64,000 nucleotides of DNA, taken from assembly GCF_028435365.1 (NCBI RefSeq), contig NZ_JAGTJJ010000027.1, forward strand, positions 98,168 through 162,167, read 5' to 3'. The position numbers and the translations under genes are program-made. Below the pieces are notes generated by a model. That model saw nothing but the letters and a program-made list of their open reading frames with translations, was not told where the DNA came from and made no database searches. The stretch is from Polyangium jinanense (GTDB lineage Bacteria; Myxococcota; Polyangia; Polyangiales; Polyangiaceae). Below are positions 55,872 through 64,000 of the stretch, one piece after another (position 1 is the first letter of the stretch; the number at the start of each line of letters is the position of its first letter).

Positions 55872-58800
55872 ATGGCCGGACTCGGCTGGCTGCACCTCAC
55901 GGACCTGCACGTCCGAACCCACGGCACGCTGTGGCAAAGGCCCCGCTTCCGCGAGGAGATCGAGCGGGACCTTGCGCAGCTCCACGCCCGCGCAGGCTCC
56001 CTCGACCTCATCCTCGTCACCGGCGACCTCGCGACGAGTGGCACGGAGAGCGAGTACGACCTCGTCACGGAGGGGCTCGCCTCGCTTCAAGACTTTCTCG
56101 CCCGGCTCGGCGCACGCCCTGCCCTGCTCGCGGTGCCCGGCAACCACGACCTCGTCCGCATCGCCAGGGGCGCCGCCCCGGAGCCGGAAAGCTGGGAAGG
56201 AGCGACACGCGAGGCGTTCTTCGACGACGCCGATCACCCGATGCGGCACGCGGTGGAGGCTGCATTCGCCCCGTTCAAGCAATGGATGAAGGCCTTCCAC
56301 CACGAGCGCCCCGGCGACATCGAACTCCACCTCCGCCCGGGTCTTCTTCCCGGCGATTTTGCGGCCACGGTCACGAAAGACGGCCACCGTTACGGAATCG
56401 CCGGCCTCAACACCGCCTTCCTCGAGCTCTCCGCGTCGAGCGCCTATGGGCGTCTCGACATCGATCCGCGTCAGATCGAGGCGGCAGCGGGCGACCTTCC
56501 TGCCTGGTCCGAGCGCCACGACGCTTGTATCTTGCTCACGCACCACCCGCCTTCCGGACTCTCGCCCCGTGCTCGCGACCGGCTGGCACGGATGGCCCCG
56601 CCTGGCCGCTTTGCCGTCCACTTGGCTGGGAGCAGCCGCGGAAAAGCCCCCATTTTGTTGGACGAGCCCCATGCGCCGCTTTGCACGGCCCCTTTCTTCG
56701 GCGGCTGGATCACGCCCGATTCCATGGATGGATACGTGGTCGGTCGGCTCACGTTCGCAGACGCATTCGGCGAGGGGGTTCTCTCGTTATGGCCTCGAAC
56801 CCTGGCCTCCTCGCCGCAAAACGAGGCCATGCTCGTCCCCGTCCCCACGCTGCTTCCCCTCGGCGTGGACGAATCGCTCCGACGGACGTTCGTCCACGGG
56901 CGCACAGCCCTTCCCGCAAAGGCCGACGATTTCGCGGAAGACGAAGCCCTCGAATTGCCGATCGCCGCAGAATTCGCCCCGCAGGCCGCAGCAAAACCCG
57001 TCCTATCGCCCGCGCCCGAGCCGCTCGAATCGAAGAAGGAGGCCGCTCCCCCGCCGCCCCCTCGCCCGCCGCCCATCGCCCCCTCCGTCGCCGCATTCGC
57101 TCCCTCCCCCGTCCCCGCGCGCGCCCCCGGAGCCACGCGCGGCCTCGCTCTCGGTCCCGCTTCCGCGCACGCCTCCGCCTCCGCTTCCGCACGCGCTCCC
57201 GCGCCCGCATCCGCTCCCGCTTCCGCGGATGTCCCCTCCGAATTCACCCTCCTGCGCTCCTTGCCCATCGACCGCGGCCCGCTCGCCCGCGTCCGGTTCT
57301 CGCCCCTCGGCGACACGCTCGCCGCCATTTCATTCTGGGGCAAGATCCACGTCTGGGACGCGGACACGCAATCGAATCGCTGGCTCGCGCGCGCCGGCTC
57401 CGACGCGATGGACCTCTGCTACGCCCCCGACGGGCGTCGCATGGCCACGCGTGCCGGGACGAACCTTTCCATCTGGGATGCCTCGAACGGCGAATGCCTC
57501 CGCACGCTGCACGAGATCTCCGGCACGAGCCTCGCCTGGTCGCCCGAGAACGTCCTCGCCGCGGGCATGCCCGACGGCAAGATTCTTTTCCTCGATGCCG
57601 ACGGGCTCCTCCCCATCGGCTACCTCGATCACGGCTTTTGCCCCGATGGAATCCTCGCCCTCGCCTTCTCGCCCGACGGCGAGTTCCTCCTCTCCGGCGG
57701 CAAGGGCGATGGATTCGTCGCCATTTCCACGATCCCGGCGGGCACCTTGCCGCAAAATGGCTTCACCCGCGCCGCCCATTTCCACCGCGGCTCCGTCCTC
57801 GATTTCGCGTTCCGGCCCCGCACGCCCCACGTCGCCTCCGCCGCCGACGACGGCACCATCGCGGTCTGGAGCCTCCAGGATGGCGCCTTCCTCGCCAAGC
57901 TCGAAGGCCATTCCGCTGCCGTCACGAGCCTCTCCTTCTCGCACGACGGCCGCCTCCTCGCCTCCCGCTCCCGCGACGGCCTCGTCCTGCTCTGGCGCAC
58001 GGATACCTGGGAGCCGGTCGCGCGATTGCGATCCGCCACGAATTACCTCGCAGGCGCCATCTTCTCCCCCACCGAGCCCACGCTCACCATTCCCTCGCCG
58101 ACCGGCGCCCTCGCCCTCTTCAACGTCGATATCGACGCGCTCCGTGGCCGCGCCCCCTCCTCCACCACGCTCCACACCACCACGGCCAAGGTCGTCCTCC
58201 TCGGCGAGGGCCGCGCCGGAAAAAGCTGCCTCGCCCTCCGCCTCGCCGAGGATCGTTACGAGGAGCAACCTTCCACGCATGGAATGCGCTTCTGGCCCAT
58301 TCGCGACGCGCGCCTCCCGCGCGACATGCCTGTCCCGAAAAACCATCGCCGCGAGCTCGTCGTCTGGGATCTCGGCGGCCAGGACGAATACCGCCTCGTC
58401 CATCCCCTCTTCTTGCGGGACACCTCCCTCGCCTTGCTCGTCTTCGAGCCCGGCCGCGGCAAGGCCGCCGAGAATGAAATCGCCTCGTGGAACGATCACC
58501 TCGGCGACGGAGGCGAGCACGACGACGCGCCTCGCCGATTGCTCGTCGGTACAAAACTCGACGACGCCGAGCGCGCCCCCGAGGATCGCTCCGGGAGCGA
58601 GCGCCTCCGCACCCACGTCGGCGCCCTCGCGTACGTGCCCACGAGCGCCCGCACGGGCCGCGGCATCTCCGAATTGAAGAGCACGATCCTTGGCGCCATC
58701 GATTGGTCCTCGCTCGGCCCGACGAGCCGCCCCGTCCTCTTCGAGCGCATTCGCGCGCATGTCGAGCGCGCCCGCAAGGCCGGCCGCGCCGTGCTCACGC

Positions 58801-60836
58801 TGCTCGAGCTCGAGGCCAGCGTGGCCCAGGACGAGACCGACGCCGAGCTTGCGGTCGCGATCCCCGCCGTCGCCTCGCAGCTTGCCCGCCAGGGCCTCGT
58901 CGCGGACATACGTTTGTCCGATGGAACCCGCGCCCTCGTCCTCGAAGTCGAGCAGATCGCCCGGTATGCCGGCTCCTTGATCCTGCTCGCCCGCGACAAC
59001 CCCCACGGCGTCCCCGCGCTCGACATCGCCACGCTGCTCGGCCCCGCCGCGCGATTCCCGCGCATCCCGCCCGGCGAGCGATTACGCAAGGATCAGGAGC
59101 TCGGCGTCCTCGATGGCGTCATCGCGCTCCTGCTCGAACAAGGCACGTGTTTCCTCCACGAGGGATTGCTCGTTTTCCCCGCCCTCTTCCCGGCCCCCGC
59201 GCCCGCCGCCGATCCGGCCGATCCCGTCGCCGCCGCTTTGCCGGCCGCCATTCGGTACGAAATGAGCCGCCCCGCCTCGGAGGTGTATGCCTCCGCCGTC
59301 ACGGCCCTCGCCCTCGGCCGGCGCTTCGGCCCCGCGCGCCTCGGCCCCGGCCGCGCCGATTTTGGCCTCCCGGGCGAAGGTCTGTCGCGGCTATCCATGA
59401 CCCGAGCCCCGGGCGGAAAGGCGCGCGGGGGCCTCGAAGTCGCCTTTTCGCCGGACACGCCCGACGAGGTCCGGCGGCTTTTCGCGGGGTTTCTGGAGGA
59501 TCACCTCAAGCAGCGCGGCGTCCATTTCGTCGAGCGCGCCTCCGTGCGCTGCGCGTGCGGGTACGTCTTGCCCGAGGACACCGTCAAGAGCCGCCTCGTC
59601 GGCGGCCATTCCGACATCGGCTGCCCCGAATGTGACGCCCGCACCCCGCTCGTCCCACGGGTCGAAGGGAAAGACGCGCTCGCCGCCCCGATCTTCGCCT
59701 TGCGGCGCGAGGCCGAGCGCCGGCGCGAGGAGAGCGTCGAGGCCGCGCGGATGGCCATGGCCGTCGCGCGCGTCACCTCGGACAAACCCCCCGCGCCCAT
59801 TCGAATCCTCCACCTCAGCGACCTGCACCTCCACGAGGGCGACGACCCCGAGACCCTGCTCCAGCCCTTGCTCACGGACTTGCGCGACCGCGTGGAGGGG
59901 CTCGCCCTGGAAAAGCTCGATTTCGTGGTCGTCTCCGGCGACCTCTCGAACCGCGCGAGCCCCGGCGAGCTCGAGGCCGCGCGCCATTTCCTCTCGCGCC
60001 TTGCCGAGGCGATGAACCTCACCGCCGAGCGCTGCATCGTCGTGCCCGGCAACCACGATCTCGACTGGGACACCGAGGTCTACGATTTCAAGAAGCGGCG
60101 CGCCGTCGACCCGAAGCGCCTCGCGCCCGGCAGCTTCGTCGAGCAGGAGAGCGGCTACCTCGTGCGCGACGAAACGCGATATCCCGATCGATTCCGCAAT
60201 TTTTCCCGCCACCTCTACCACCCGCTTTGCCTGCGCGAGTATCCGCTCACACCTGAGGAGCAAGGGATCGCCCTGCTCTTCCCGGCCGAGCGGGTCCAGT
60301 TCGTCGCGCTGAACTCGGCCTTCGAGATCGACGAATACCACCGCGGCCGCTCGGCCATTCACCCGGGCGCGCTCTCCCGTGCCCTCGCCGAGGCCGAGCG
60401 GCAGATCGAGGAGGCGCAGCGGCGCGGGGACCTCGACGCGAACGCCGCCGTCCTGCGGCTCGCCGTCTTCCACCACCCGGTGACGGGCAATGAAAAGATG
60501 ACGGACGACGCTTTCCTTGAACGATTGCGCCGCGCTGACGTCCGGGCCGTCCTGCATGGGCACGTCCACGAGGACCGCGCCGATCTCGTAGGATACCTGC
60601 ATCCCGCGCGGCGGATCCACGTCGTCGGCGCGGGCAGCTTCGGGGCGCCCGCTGACCATCGCCCCGCGTCCGTGCCGCGTCTCTACAACCTGATCACGAT
60701 TCCGCGGGATCTCGGGCGAATGCGCGTCGACACGCGCTCGCTGCGCAAGGACGAGGGCATCTGGGAGCCCTGGTGCACGTGGCCGGGCGACAAACCTGGC
60801 GAGCGCCGCGCCCATTACGAGGTGCGGTGGGGCTGA
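55872..60836 (+). CDS. Phosphoesterase-WD40-Roc GTPase-zinc ribbon-phosphoesterase protein
   Basis: 1654 residues. Residues 1-325: calcineurin-like phosphoesterase (LHLTDLHV, VTGDLATSG, PGNHDL, LTHHPP), but where GHxH is expected the chain reads LAGSSRG. About 370-455: Ala/Pro linker. About 457-755: WD40-like repeats (LLSGGKGDGFVAI, VASAADDGTIAVWS). 771-930: Roc-type G domain with GEGRAGKS, WDLGGQDEY and GTKLDD, then a helical COR-like region. Near 1225: zinc ribbon (CACG, CPEC). 1309-1654: a second phosphoesterase with all motifs (LHLSDLHL, SGDLSN, PGNHDLDW, VFHHPV, HGHVH). Cytosolic. ATG 55872 (GGGAG upstream) is preferred to ATG 55836. Function unknown. Confidence 0.9.
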   Translation: MAGLGWLHLTDLHVRTHGTLWQRPRFREEIERDLAQLHARAGSLDLILVTGDLATSGTESEYDLVTEGLASLQDFLARLGARPALLAVPGNHDLVRIARGAAPEPESWEGATREAFFDDADHPMRHAVEAAFAPFKQWMKAFHHERPGDIELHLRPGLLPGDFAATVTKDGHRYGIAGLNTAFLELSASSAYGRLDIDPRQIEAAAGDLPAWSERHDACILLTHHPPSGLSPRARDRLARMAPPGRFAVHLAGSSRGKAPILLDEPHAPLCTAPFFGGWITPDSMDGYVVGRLTFADAFGEGVLSLWPRTLASSPQNEAMLVPVPTLLPLGVDESLRRTFVHGRTALPAKADDFAEDEALELPIAAEFAPQAAAKPVLSPAPEPLESKKEAAPPPPPRPPPIAPSVAAFAPSPVPARAPGATRGLALGPASAHASASASARAPAPASAPASADVPSEFTLLRSLPIDRGPLARVRFSPLGDTLAAISFWGKIHVWDADTQSNRWLARAGSDAMDLCYAPDGRRMATRAGTNLSIWDASNGECLRTLHEISGTSLAWSPENVLAAGMPDGKILFLDADGLLPIGYLDHGFCPDGILALAFSPDGEFLLSGGKGDGFVAISTIPAGTLPQNGFTRAAHFHRGSVLDFAFRPRTPHVASAADDGTIAVWSLQDGAFLAKLEGHSAAVTSLSFSHDGRLLASRSRDGLVLLWRTDTWEPVARLRSATNYLAGAIFSPTEPTLTIPSPTGALALFNVDIDALRGRAPSSTTLHTTTAKVVLLGEGRAGKSCLALRLAEDRYEEQPSTHGMRFWPIRDARLPRDMPVPKNHRRELVVWDLGGQDEYRLVHPLFLRDTSLALLVFEPGRGKAAENEIASWNDHLGDGGEHDDAPRRLLVGTKLDDAERAPEDRSGSERLRTHVGALAYVPTSARTGRGISELKSTILGAIDWSSLGPTSRPVLFERIRAHVERARKAGRAVLTLLELEASVAQDETDAELAVAIPAVASQLARQGLVADIRLSDGTRALVLEVEQIARYAGSLILLARDNPHGVPALDIATLLGPAARFPRIPPGERLRKDQELGVLDGVIALLLEQGTCFLHEGLLVFPALFPAPAPAADPADPVAAALPAAIRYEMSRPASEVYASAVTALALGRRFGPARLGPGRADFGLPGEGLSRLSMTRAPGGKARGGLEVAFSPDTPDEVRRLFAGFLEDHLKQRGVHFVERASVRCACGYVLPEDTVKSRLVGGHSDIGCPECDARTPLVPRVEGKDALAAPIFALRREAERRREESVEAARMAMAVARVTSDKPPAPIRILHLSDLHLHEGDDPETLLQPLLTDLRDRVEGLALEKLDFVVVSGDLSNRASPGELEAARHFLSRLAEAMNLTAERCIVVPGNHDLDWDTEVYDFKKRRAVDPKRLAPGSFVEQESGYLVRDETRYPDRFRNFSRHLYHPLCLREYPLTPEEQGIALLFPAERVQFVALNSAFEIDEYHRGRSAIHPGALSRALAEAERQIEEAQRRGDLDANAAVLRLAVFHHPVTGNEKMTDDAFLERLRRADVRAVLHGHVHEDRADLVGYLHPARRIHVVGAGSFGAPADHRPASVPRLYNLITIPRDLGRMRVDTRSLRKDEGIWEPWCTWPGDKPGERRAHYEVRWG

Positions 60837-62459
60837 TCAGAGCTCGTCCGCGCCGATGTCGACCGGACCGTTTTTCCTGTTCTCCCCGTCGATGTCCATC
60901 GCGCCCACGTCGACCGCGCCGCTCCCCTTGTCTTTCGCGGGAGAGTCGGGCGAGAGGTGCAGATCACCGTTCAGCGGATTCACGAGCTTCGGGTCTACAG
61001 TGAGCGAATTCGCGCCGCCCGAAGCGCCGTCGAGGCCCCCGTTGAAGTAGATGTTGAAATCGAACACGTTCCCCGTGTTGCCGCTGCCCGCGATGACGAC
61101 CGCGCTCGTGCCCATCGTCGCGACCACGATGTTGTTCTGAACCACGTTGCCCTCGTTGCGGTTCTGCAAGAGGATCGCCGCGTCCGCCCAGCCGTCGCGC
61201 GAGCAATTGAACAGCGTGTTGTTGACGATCACGTTGTTCTTCGCGGCCCCGCCCCCACCGCCGTTCCCGCTGCTGTACCCGCCGGTCACGATGCAGGTGA
61301 CGTCGTTGTCGTGCAGAAAATTGTTCCGCACCACGATGGCGCGTGTCGACTTGCCGAACCACTCGCTCGCGAGCTCCACGCCGAGATCACAATCGTGGGC
61401 GGTGTTCCGCTCGATCATGAGATCCGCCCCGCCGTCCACGTAGAAGCAGCCCGCGGCCTTCTCGTTGCCATAGGCGGGATTGCCGGCGCTCGTGACGTCG
61501 TGCGCCAGGTTGCCCACGATGAGGCCTTTGCGGACGCGGTTCACGTCGGGCGCGTCGATCACGTCGTCCTGAGAGCAGGAGCCGCAGACATCGCCCTCGA
61601 ACCCGATGAAATCGAACGCGATGTTGTTCACGTGGTGGACGTGGTTGTCGCGCACCTCGAAATCACGCACGTTCCCGTTCACCACGAGCGCCTCGCTCCA
61701 GCCGAGGACGAGATCGTGGAGCTCGTTGCCGAGGATCGAGATTCGCTCGGCCGGCGTGGTCTCCGTCCCGTACACCGCGATGCCGTGCGCGCCCGTGCCG
61801 TCGCCTCCGTTCTCGGCCAGGATGTCGTGAATGACGTTGTCGCGAATCACGATATCGTGCGCGGCGCCGCGGACCCAGACGCCCGCGGGGAAATTGCCAT
61901 TTACGCCCGTGAGGTTGCGAATCTCGAACCCCTCGACGACGATGTGCGCCTGATCGACGATGTTGAACATCCCCACCTCGCCCATACCGATGAGGTTCGT
62001 TCCATCGAGGATCGGCCGCGCGCCGCAGGCCGCGCGCACCGTGATCGGCGCCCCGGGCGCGCCCGAGCGCGGGAACGTGATGCGCTCGTCGTACGTGCCC
62101 TGGCGGACGACCACGGTGTCCCCCGGCTGGGCGGCCTCCAGGGCGACGGCGATGTGCCGGAACGGCTCGGCCGACGTGCCCGGACCGTCGTCGTTGCCCG
62201 TATTCTCGACGAAATAGGTCCCCGCCGCCGGATCACAAGCGCCGCCGCTGCTCCCGCCGCCGCCGCCGCTTCCGCCGCCGCTTCCGCCCCCGCCGCCGCT
62301 CCCGCCTCCGCTTCCGCCGCCGCTTCCGCCGCCGCTTCCGCCGCCGCTTCCGCCGCCGCCTCCGCTTCCGCTCGCGCTTCCGCTCACGCCCGTTTCATTC
62401 GACGAGCACGCGAGGAGCCCGATCCCGAGGAGCGCCACCAAGAAACCTCGATGCATCAC
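60837..62459 (-). CDS. Right-handed beta-helix lipoprotein
   Basis: 540 residues. The signal peptide and lipobox are GLLAC (Cys18). A Gly/Ser linker of about 50 residues is followed by a parallel beta-helix of pectate-lyase-like coils rich in Asn and Gly (VVRQGTYDERITFPRSG, IVIRDNVIHDI, IVVRNNFLHDND, NVIVNNTLFNCS). The N-terminal coil (GTSAEPFRHIAVALEAA) is the DUF1565-like start. Many such proteins bind or cut polysaccharide, but no catalytic residues can be assigned. Its stop is directly adjacent to the stop of the large phosphoesterase gene (TGA|TCA). Confidence 0.85.
   Translation of the reverse strand: MMHRGFLVALLGIGLLACSSNETGVSGSASGSGGGGGSGGGSGGGSGGGSGGGSGGGGGSGGGSGGGGGSSGGACDPAAGTYFVENTGNDDGPGTSAEPFRHIAVALEAAQPGDTVVVRQGTYDERITFPRSGAPGAPITVRAACGARPILDGTNLIGMGEVGMFNIVDQAHIVVEGFEIRNLTGVNGNFPAGVWVRGAAHDIVIRDNVIHDILAENGGDGTGAHGIAVYGTETTPAERISILGNELHDLVLGWSEALVVNGNVRDFEVRDNHVHHVNNIAFDFIGFEGDVCGSCSQDDVIDAPDVNRVRKGLIVGNLAHDVTSAGNPAYGNEKAAGCFYVDGGADLMIERNTAHDCDLGVELASEWFGKSTRAIVVRNNFLHDNDVTCIVTGGYSSGNGGGGGAAKNNVIVNNTLFNCSRDGWADAAILLQNRNEGNVVQNNIVVATMGTSAVVIAGSGNTGNVFDFNIYFNGGLDGASGGANSLTVDPKLVNPLNGDLHLSPDSPAKDKGSGAVDVGAMDIDGENRKNGPVDIGADEL
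62232..62380. repeat. Gly/Ser codon microsatellite in the beta-helix lipoprotein
   Basis: A run of degenerate CTTCCGCCGCCG units on the plus strand (GGS/GGGS codons on the minus strand) forming the linker between the lipid anchor and the beta-helix. It is in frame and prone to length change. Confidence 0.8.
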
Positions 62460-62589
62460 ACCGCCCTGCCTTTCCGCATTACGCAGGCCGCAGCATACGC
62501 ATTTTGTGGACGCGCGTCGCTCCCTCGTGGTTCAGTACATCCCCGTACAACGAGCGCGCGGCGCCACGTCGCGCGCCACGGAGGCATTC

Positions 62590-63846
62590 ATGTCCGAATC
62601 CCGTGTGACGAGCCGAGGAGGGTCCGCTTGCGGCCGGGAGCACTTCCCGCTCGCCTCGCCCATGCTCGACGATCCGCGGCCCTTTTATGCCCGCGCGCGC
62701 CGCGACGAGCCCGTCTTCTGGAGTGATTCGCTCGGCCTCTGGGTCGTGACCCGGTACGAGGACGTCTGCGCGGTCGCGAAAGACGCTTCGCGGTTCTCGT
62801 CGCTCGATTCGATCACGCCCAAGGCCGCCACAGCGCCTCCCCCGCCGGAGCTCCTCGCCGAGCTCATGAAGGGGTATCCGCTCCTCCCGAGCCTCGTCGA
62901 CAGCGATCCCCCGATCCACACGCGCGGGCGCGCCCTCGTCACGAAGGCCCTCTCGCTCCGCCGTCTCGCCGCATTCGAGCCGATCCTCCGCGACATCGCC
63001 GAAAGGCTCGTCGACGATTTCCTCACGAAAGGCCACGTCGAGCTCGTGCACGCCTTCGCGATCGCATTGCCGGGGAACTTCATCGTCGACCTGCTCGGGC
63101 TGCCCCGCGAGCACCTCGATCAGGTCGATCGCTGGACCACGAACAGCACCGCAGTCTTCGCCGGACAGGATCCGCTCCCGTCACTCCTCGAGCATGCGAA
63201 GGGATTCGTCGCCTTCCAGCATTACCTCGCCGACGCGATCGAGGACCGTCGGAAAAACCCCCGCGACGACGCACTCTCCGATATCGTCACCGGCGCCGCG
63301 GCCCTGGATCCGCCGTTCGGCGTGGCCGAGCTCGTCAACATGCTCCTGCAGATTCTCTTCGCCGGCTACGAGACCACAGCCGGCCTCATCGCGGCCGCGG
63401 CGCTCGAGCTCGCACGTGATCCAGAGCTCTTCGCCGCGGCACGGAAGGACCCGGGCATCATCCCCTCCATCGTCGAGGAGGTCCTGCGGACGGCCTCCCC
63501 CATTCACGCGATGTACCGCACCGCGCTCGAGGACGTGGAGATCGGCGGCGTGCACATCAAAAAAGGCGAGCGCCTGCAGATCGCGTACATCTCGGCGAAC
63601 CACGACGAAGCGCGCTTCGAGGAACCGCTCCGGTTCGACCTCCGCCGAACGGCGCCGAACCTCGCATTCGGACACGGAATTCATTATTGCATCGGCGCGC
63701 CGCTCGCGCGCCTGGAAGGCCGCATCGCGCTGGAGGTCCTGACCCAGCGCCTGCCAGGCCTGCGCCTCGTCCCGGGCCAGAAGCTCACCTATTTCCCGAG
63801 CGCCACCGCCCGCCGCCTCGAATCGCTGGAGCTCGCCTGGGACTGA
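62590..63846 (+). CDS. Cytochrome P450
   Basis: A haem monooxygenase of 418 residues, typical size for a soluble bacterial P450. The I-helix is AGYETT (258-263), ExxR is EVLR (Glu297, Arg300), and the haem loop is FGHGIHYCIG (Cys367 as ligand). ATG 62590 has GGAGG six bases upstream. No ferredoxin, reductase or biosynthetic cluster is adjacent, so the substrate and redox partner are unknown. Repeat copy F starts about 20 bp after its stop. Confidence 0.95.
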   Translation: MSESRVTSRGGSACGREHFPLASPMLDDPRPFYARARRDEPVFWSDSLGLWVVTRYEDVCAVAKDASRFSSLDSITPKAATAPPPPELLAELMKGYPLLPSLVDSDPPIHTRGRALVTKALSLRRLAAFEPILRDIAERLVDDFLTKGHVELVHAFAIALPGNFIVDLLGLPREHLDQVDRWTTNSTAVFAGQDPLPSLLEHAKGFVAFQHYLADAIEDRRKNPRDDALSDIVTGAAALDPPFGVAELVNMLLQILFAGYETTAGLIAAAALELARDPELFAAARKDPGIIPSIVEEVLRTASPIHAMYRTALEDVEIGGVHIKKGERLQIAYISANHDEARFEEPLRFDLRRTAPNLAFGHGIHYCIGAPLARLEGRIALEVLTQRLPGLRLVPGQKLTYFPSATARRLESLELAWD

Positions 63847-63866
63847 GCATTGGTCTCATCGCGAGG

Positions 63867-64000
63867 CGTCGCGCCGGGGCGCTGCCCCGGACCCCGCGGG
63901 GGCTGTTCGCCCCTCGACCCGAACCAGGGCAAGCCCTGGACCATTTGGGGAAGAACTGCGCGATGCGCAGTTCTTCCCACAGGCCGGTGGCAAGACCAGG
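63867..64000. repeat. Dispersed mirrored multi-hairpin element, copy F (cut by window end)
   Basis: Only the left arm and the start of the core are visible: CCGGGGC-gct-GCCCCGG, GGGG-ctgttcg-CCCC, CCAGGGC/GCCCTGG, GAAGAACTGCGC/GCGCAGTTCTTC, then GGCCGGTGGCAAGACCAGG, identical to the core start of copy D over this stretch. Confidence 0.9.

Noticed and set aside
62506..62589. N-terminal extension of the P450
   Set aside because: The ATG at 62590 has an ideal GGAGG spacing, and P450 homology begins after it.

Overview
The window is a very GC-rich bacterial chromosome segment. It encodes many Ser/Thr protein kinases with unusual appendages, numerous lipoproteins of unknown function, a thermophile/archaeal-type prolyl-tRNA synthetase and dense multi-hairpin intergenic repeats. 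This mix suggests a myxobacterium of the Sorangium/Polyangium type (inference; no rRNA or marker gene was compared). I saw no tRNA, rRNA, CRISPR array, insertion sequence or recognisable phage gene.

Layout: an AlaX-type editing protein, two lipoproteins of unknown function and gyrA (1-6.6 kb); a polysaccharide block with a polyprenyl-phosphate sugar transferase, an outer-membrane-like protein, GT2 and GT4 glycosyltransferases and a DUF4091 protein (6.8-14.6 kb); a split Mla/MCE lipid-transport locus (two MlaE permeases, MlaF ATPase, MlaD) with mutM inserted (14.7-19.0 kb); housekeeping genes: biotin carrier, coiled-coil protein, pyrF, rlmB, a GT39-like membrane transferase, cysteine desulfurase with a soluble receiver-kinase, parvulin, lnt and proS (19-31 kb); a cyanophycin operon, cphB-cphA-isoaspartyl peptidase (31.2-35.6 kb); assorted small genes, two adjacent ferritin-like paralogues, a VWA lipoprotein, an OPA-family transporter and a carotenoid-desaturase-like oxidoreductase (35.6-45.7 kb); a signalling operon of lipoprotein, kinase-ATPase-TPR, PP2C phosphatase and alpha/beta hydrolase, plus a second kinase in divergent orientation (46-55.2 kb); an AT-rich gap (55.2-55.8 kb); a 1654-residue protein built as phosphoesterase, WD40, Roc GTPase, zinc ribbon, phosphoesterase (55.9-60.8 kb); a beta-helix lipoprotein and a cytochrome P450 (60.8-63.8 kb).

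Two things stand out. First, a family of about 310-bp dispersed elements occurs five times complete and once cut by the window edge. Each element is a mirrored pair of four-hairpin arms around a core of about 80 bp. The stems differ between copies by paired, compensatory substitutions while one loop stays nearly constant, so the folded shape is under selection. Each copy lies within about 25 bp of an upstream stop codon, and two copies have entered neighbouring coding sequence. Second, the double-phosphoesterase Roc/WD40 protein beside an AT-rich gap has the architecture of a GTP-switched effector. Its amino-terminal phosphoesterase has lost the last metal-binding motif, while the carboxy-terminal one is intact. 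It is the best candidate for an undescribed conflict or signalling system in the window.
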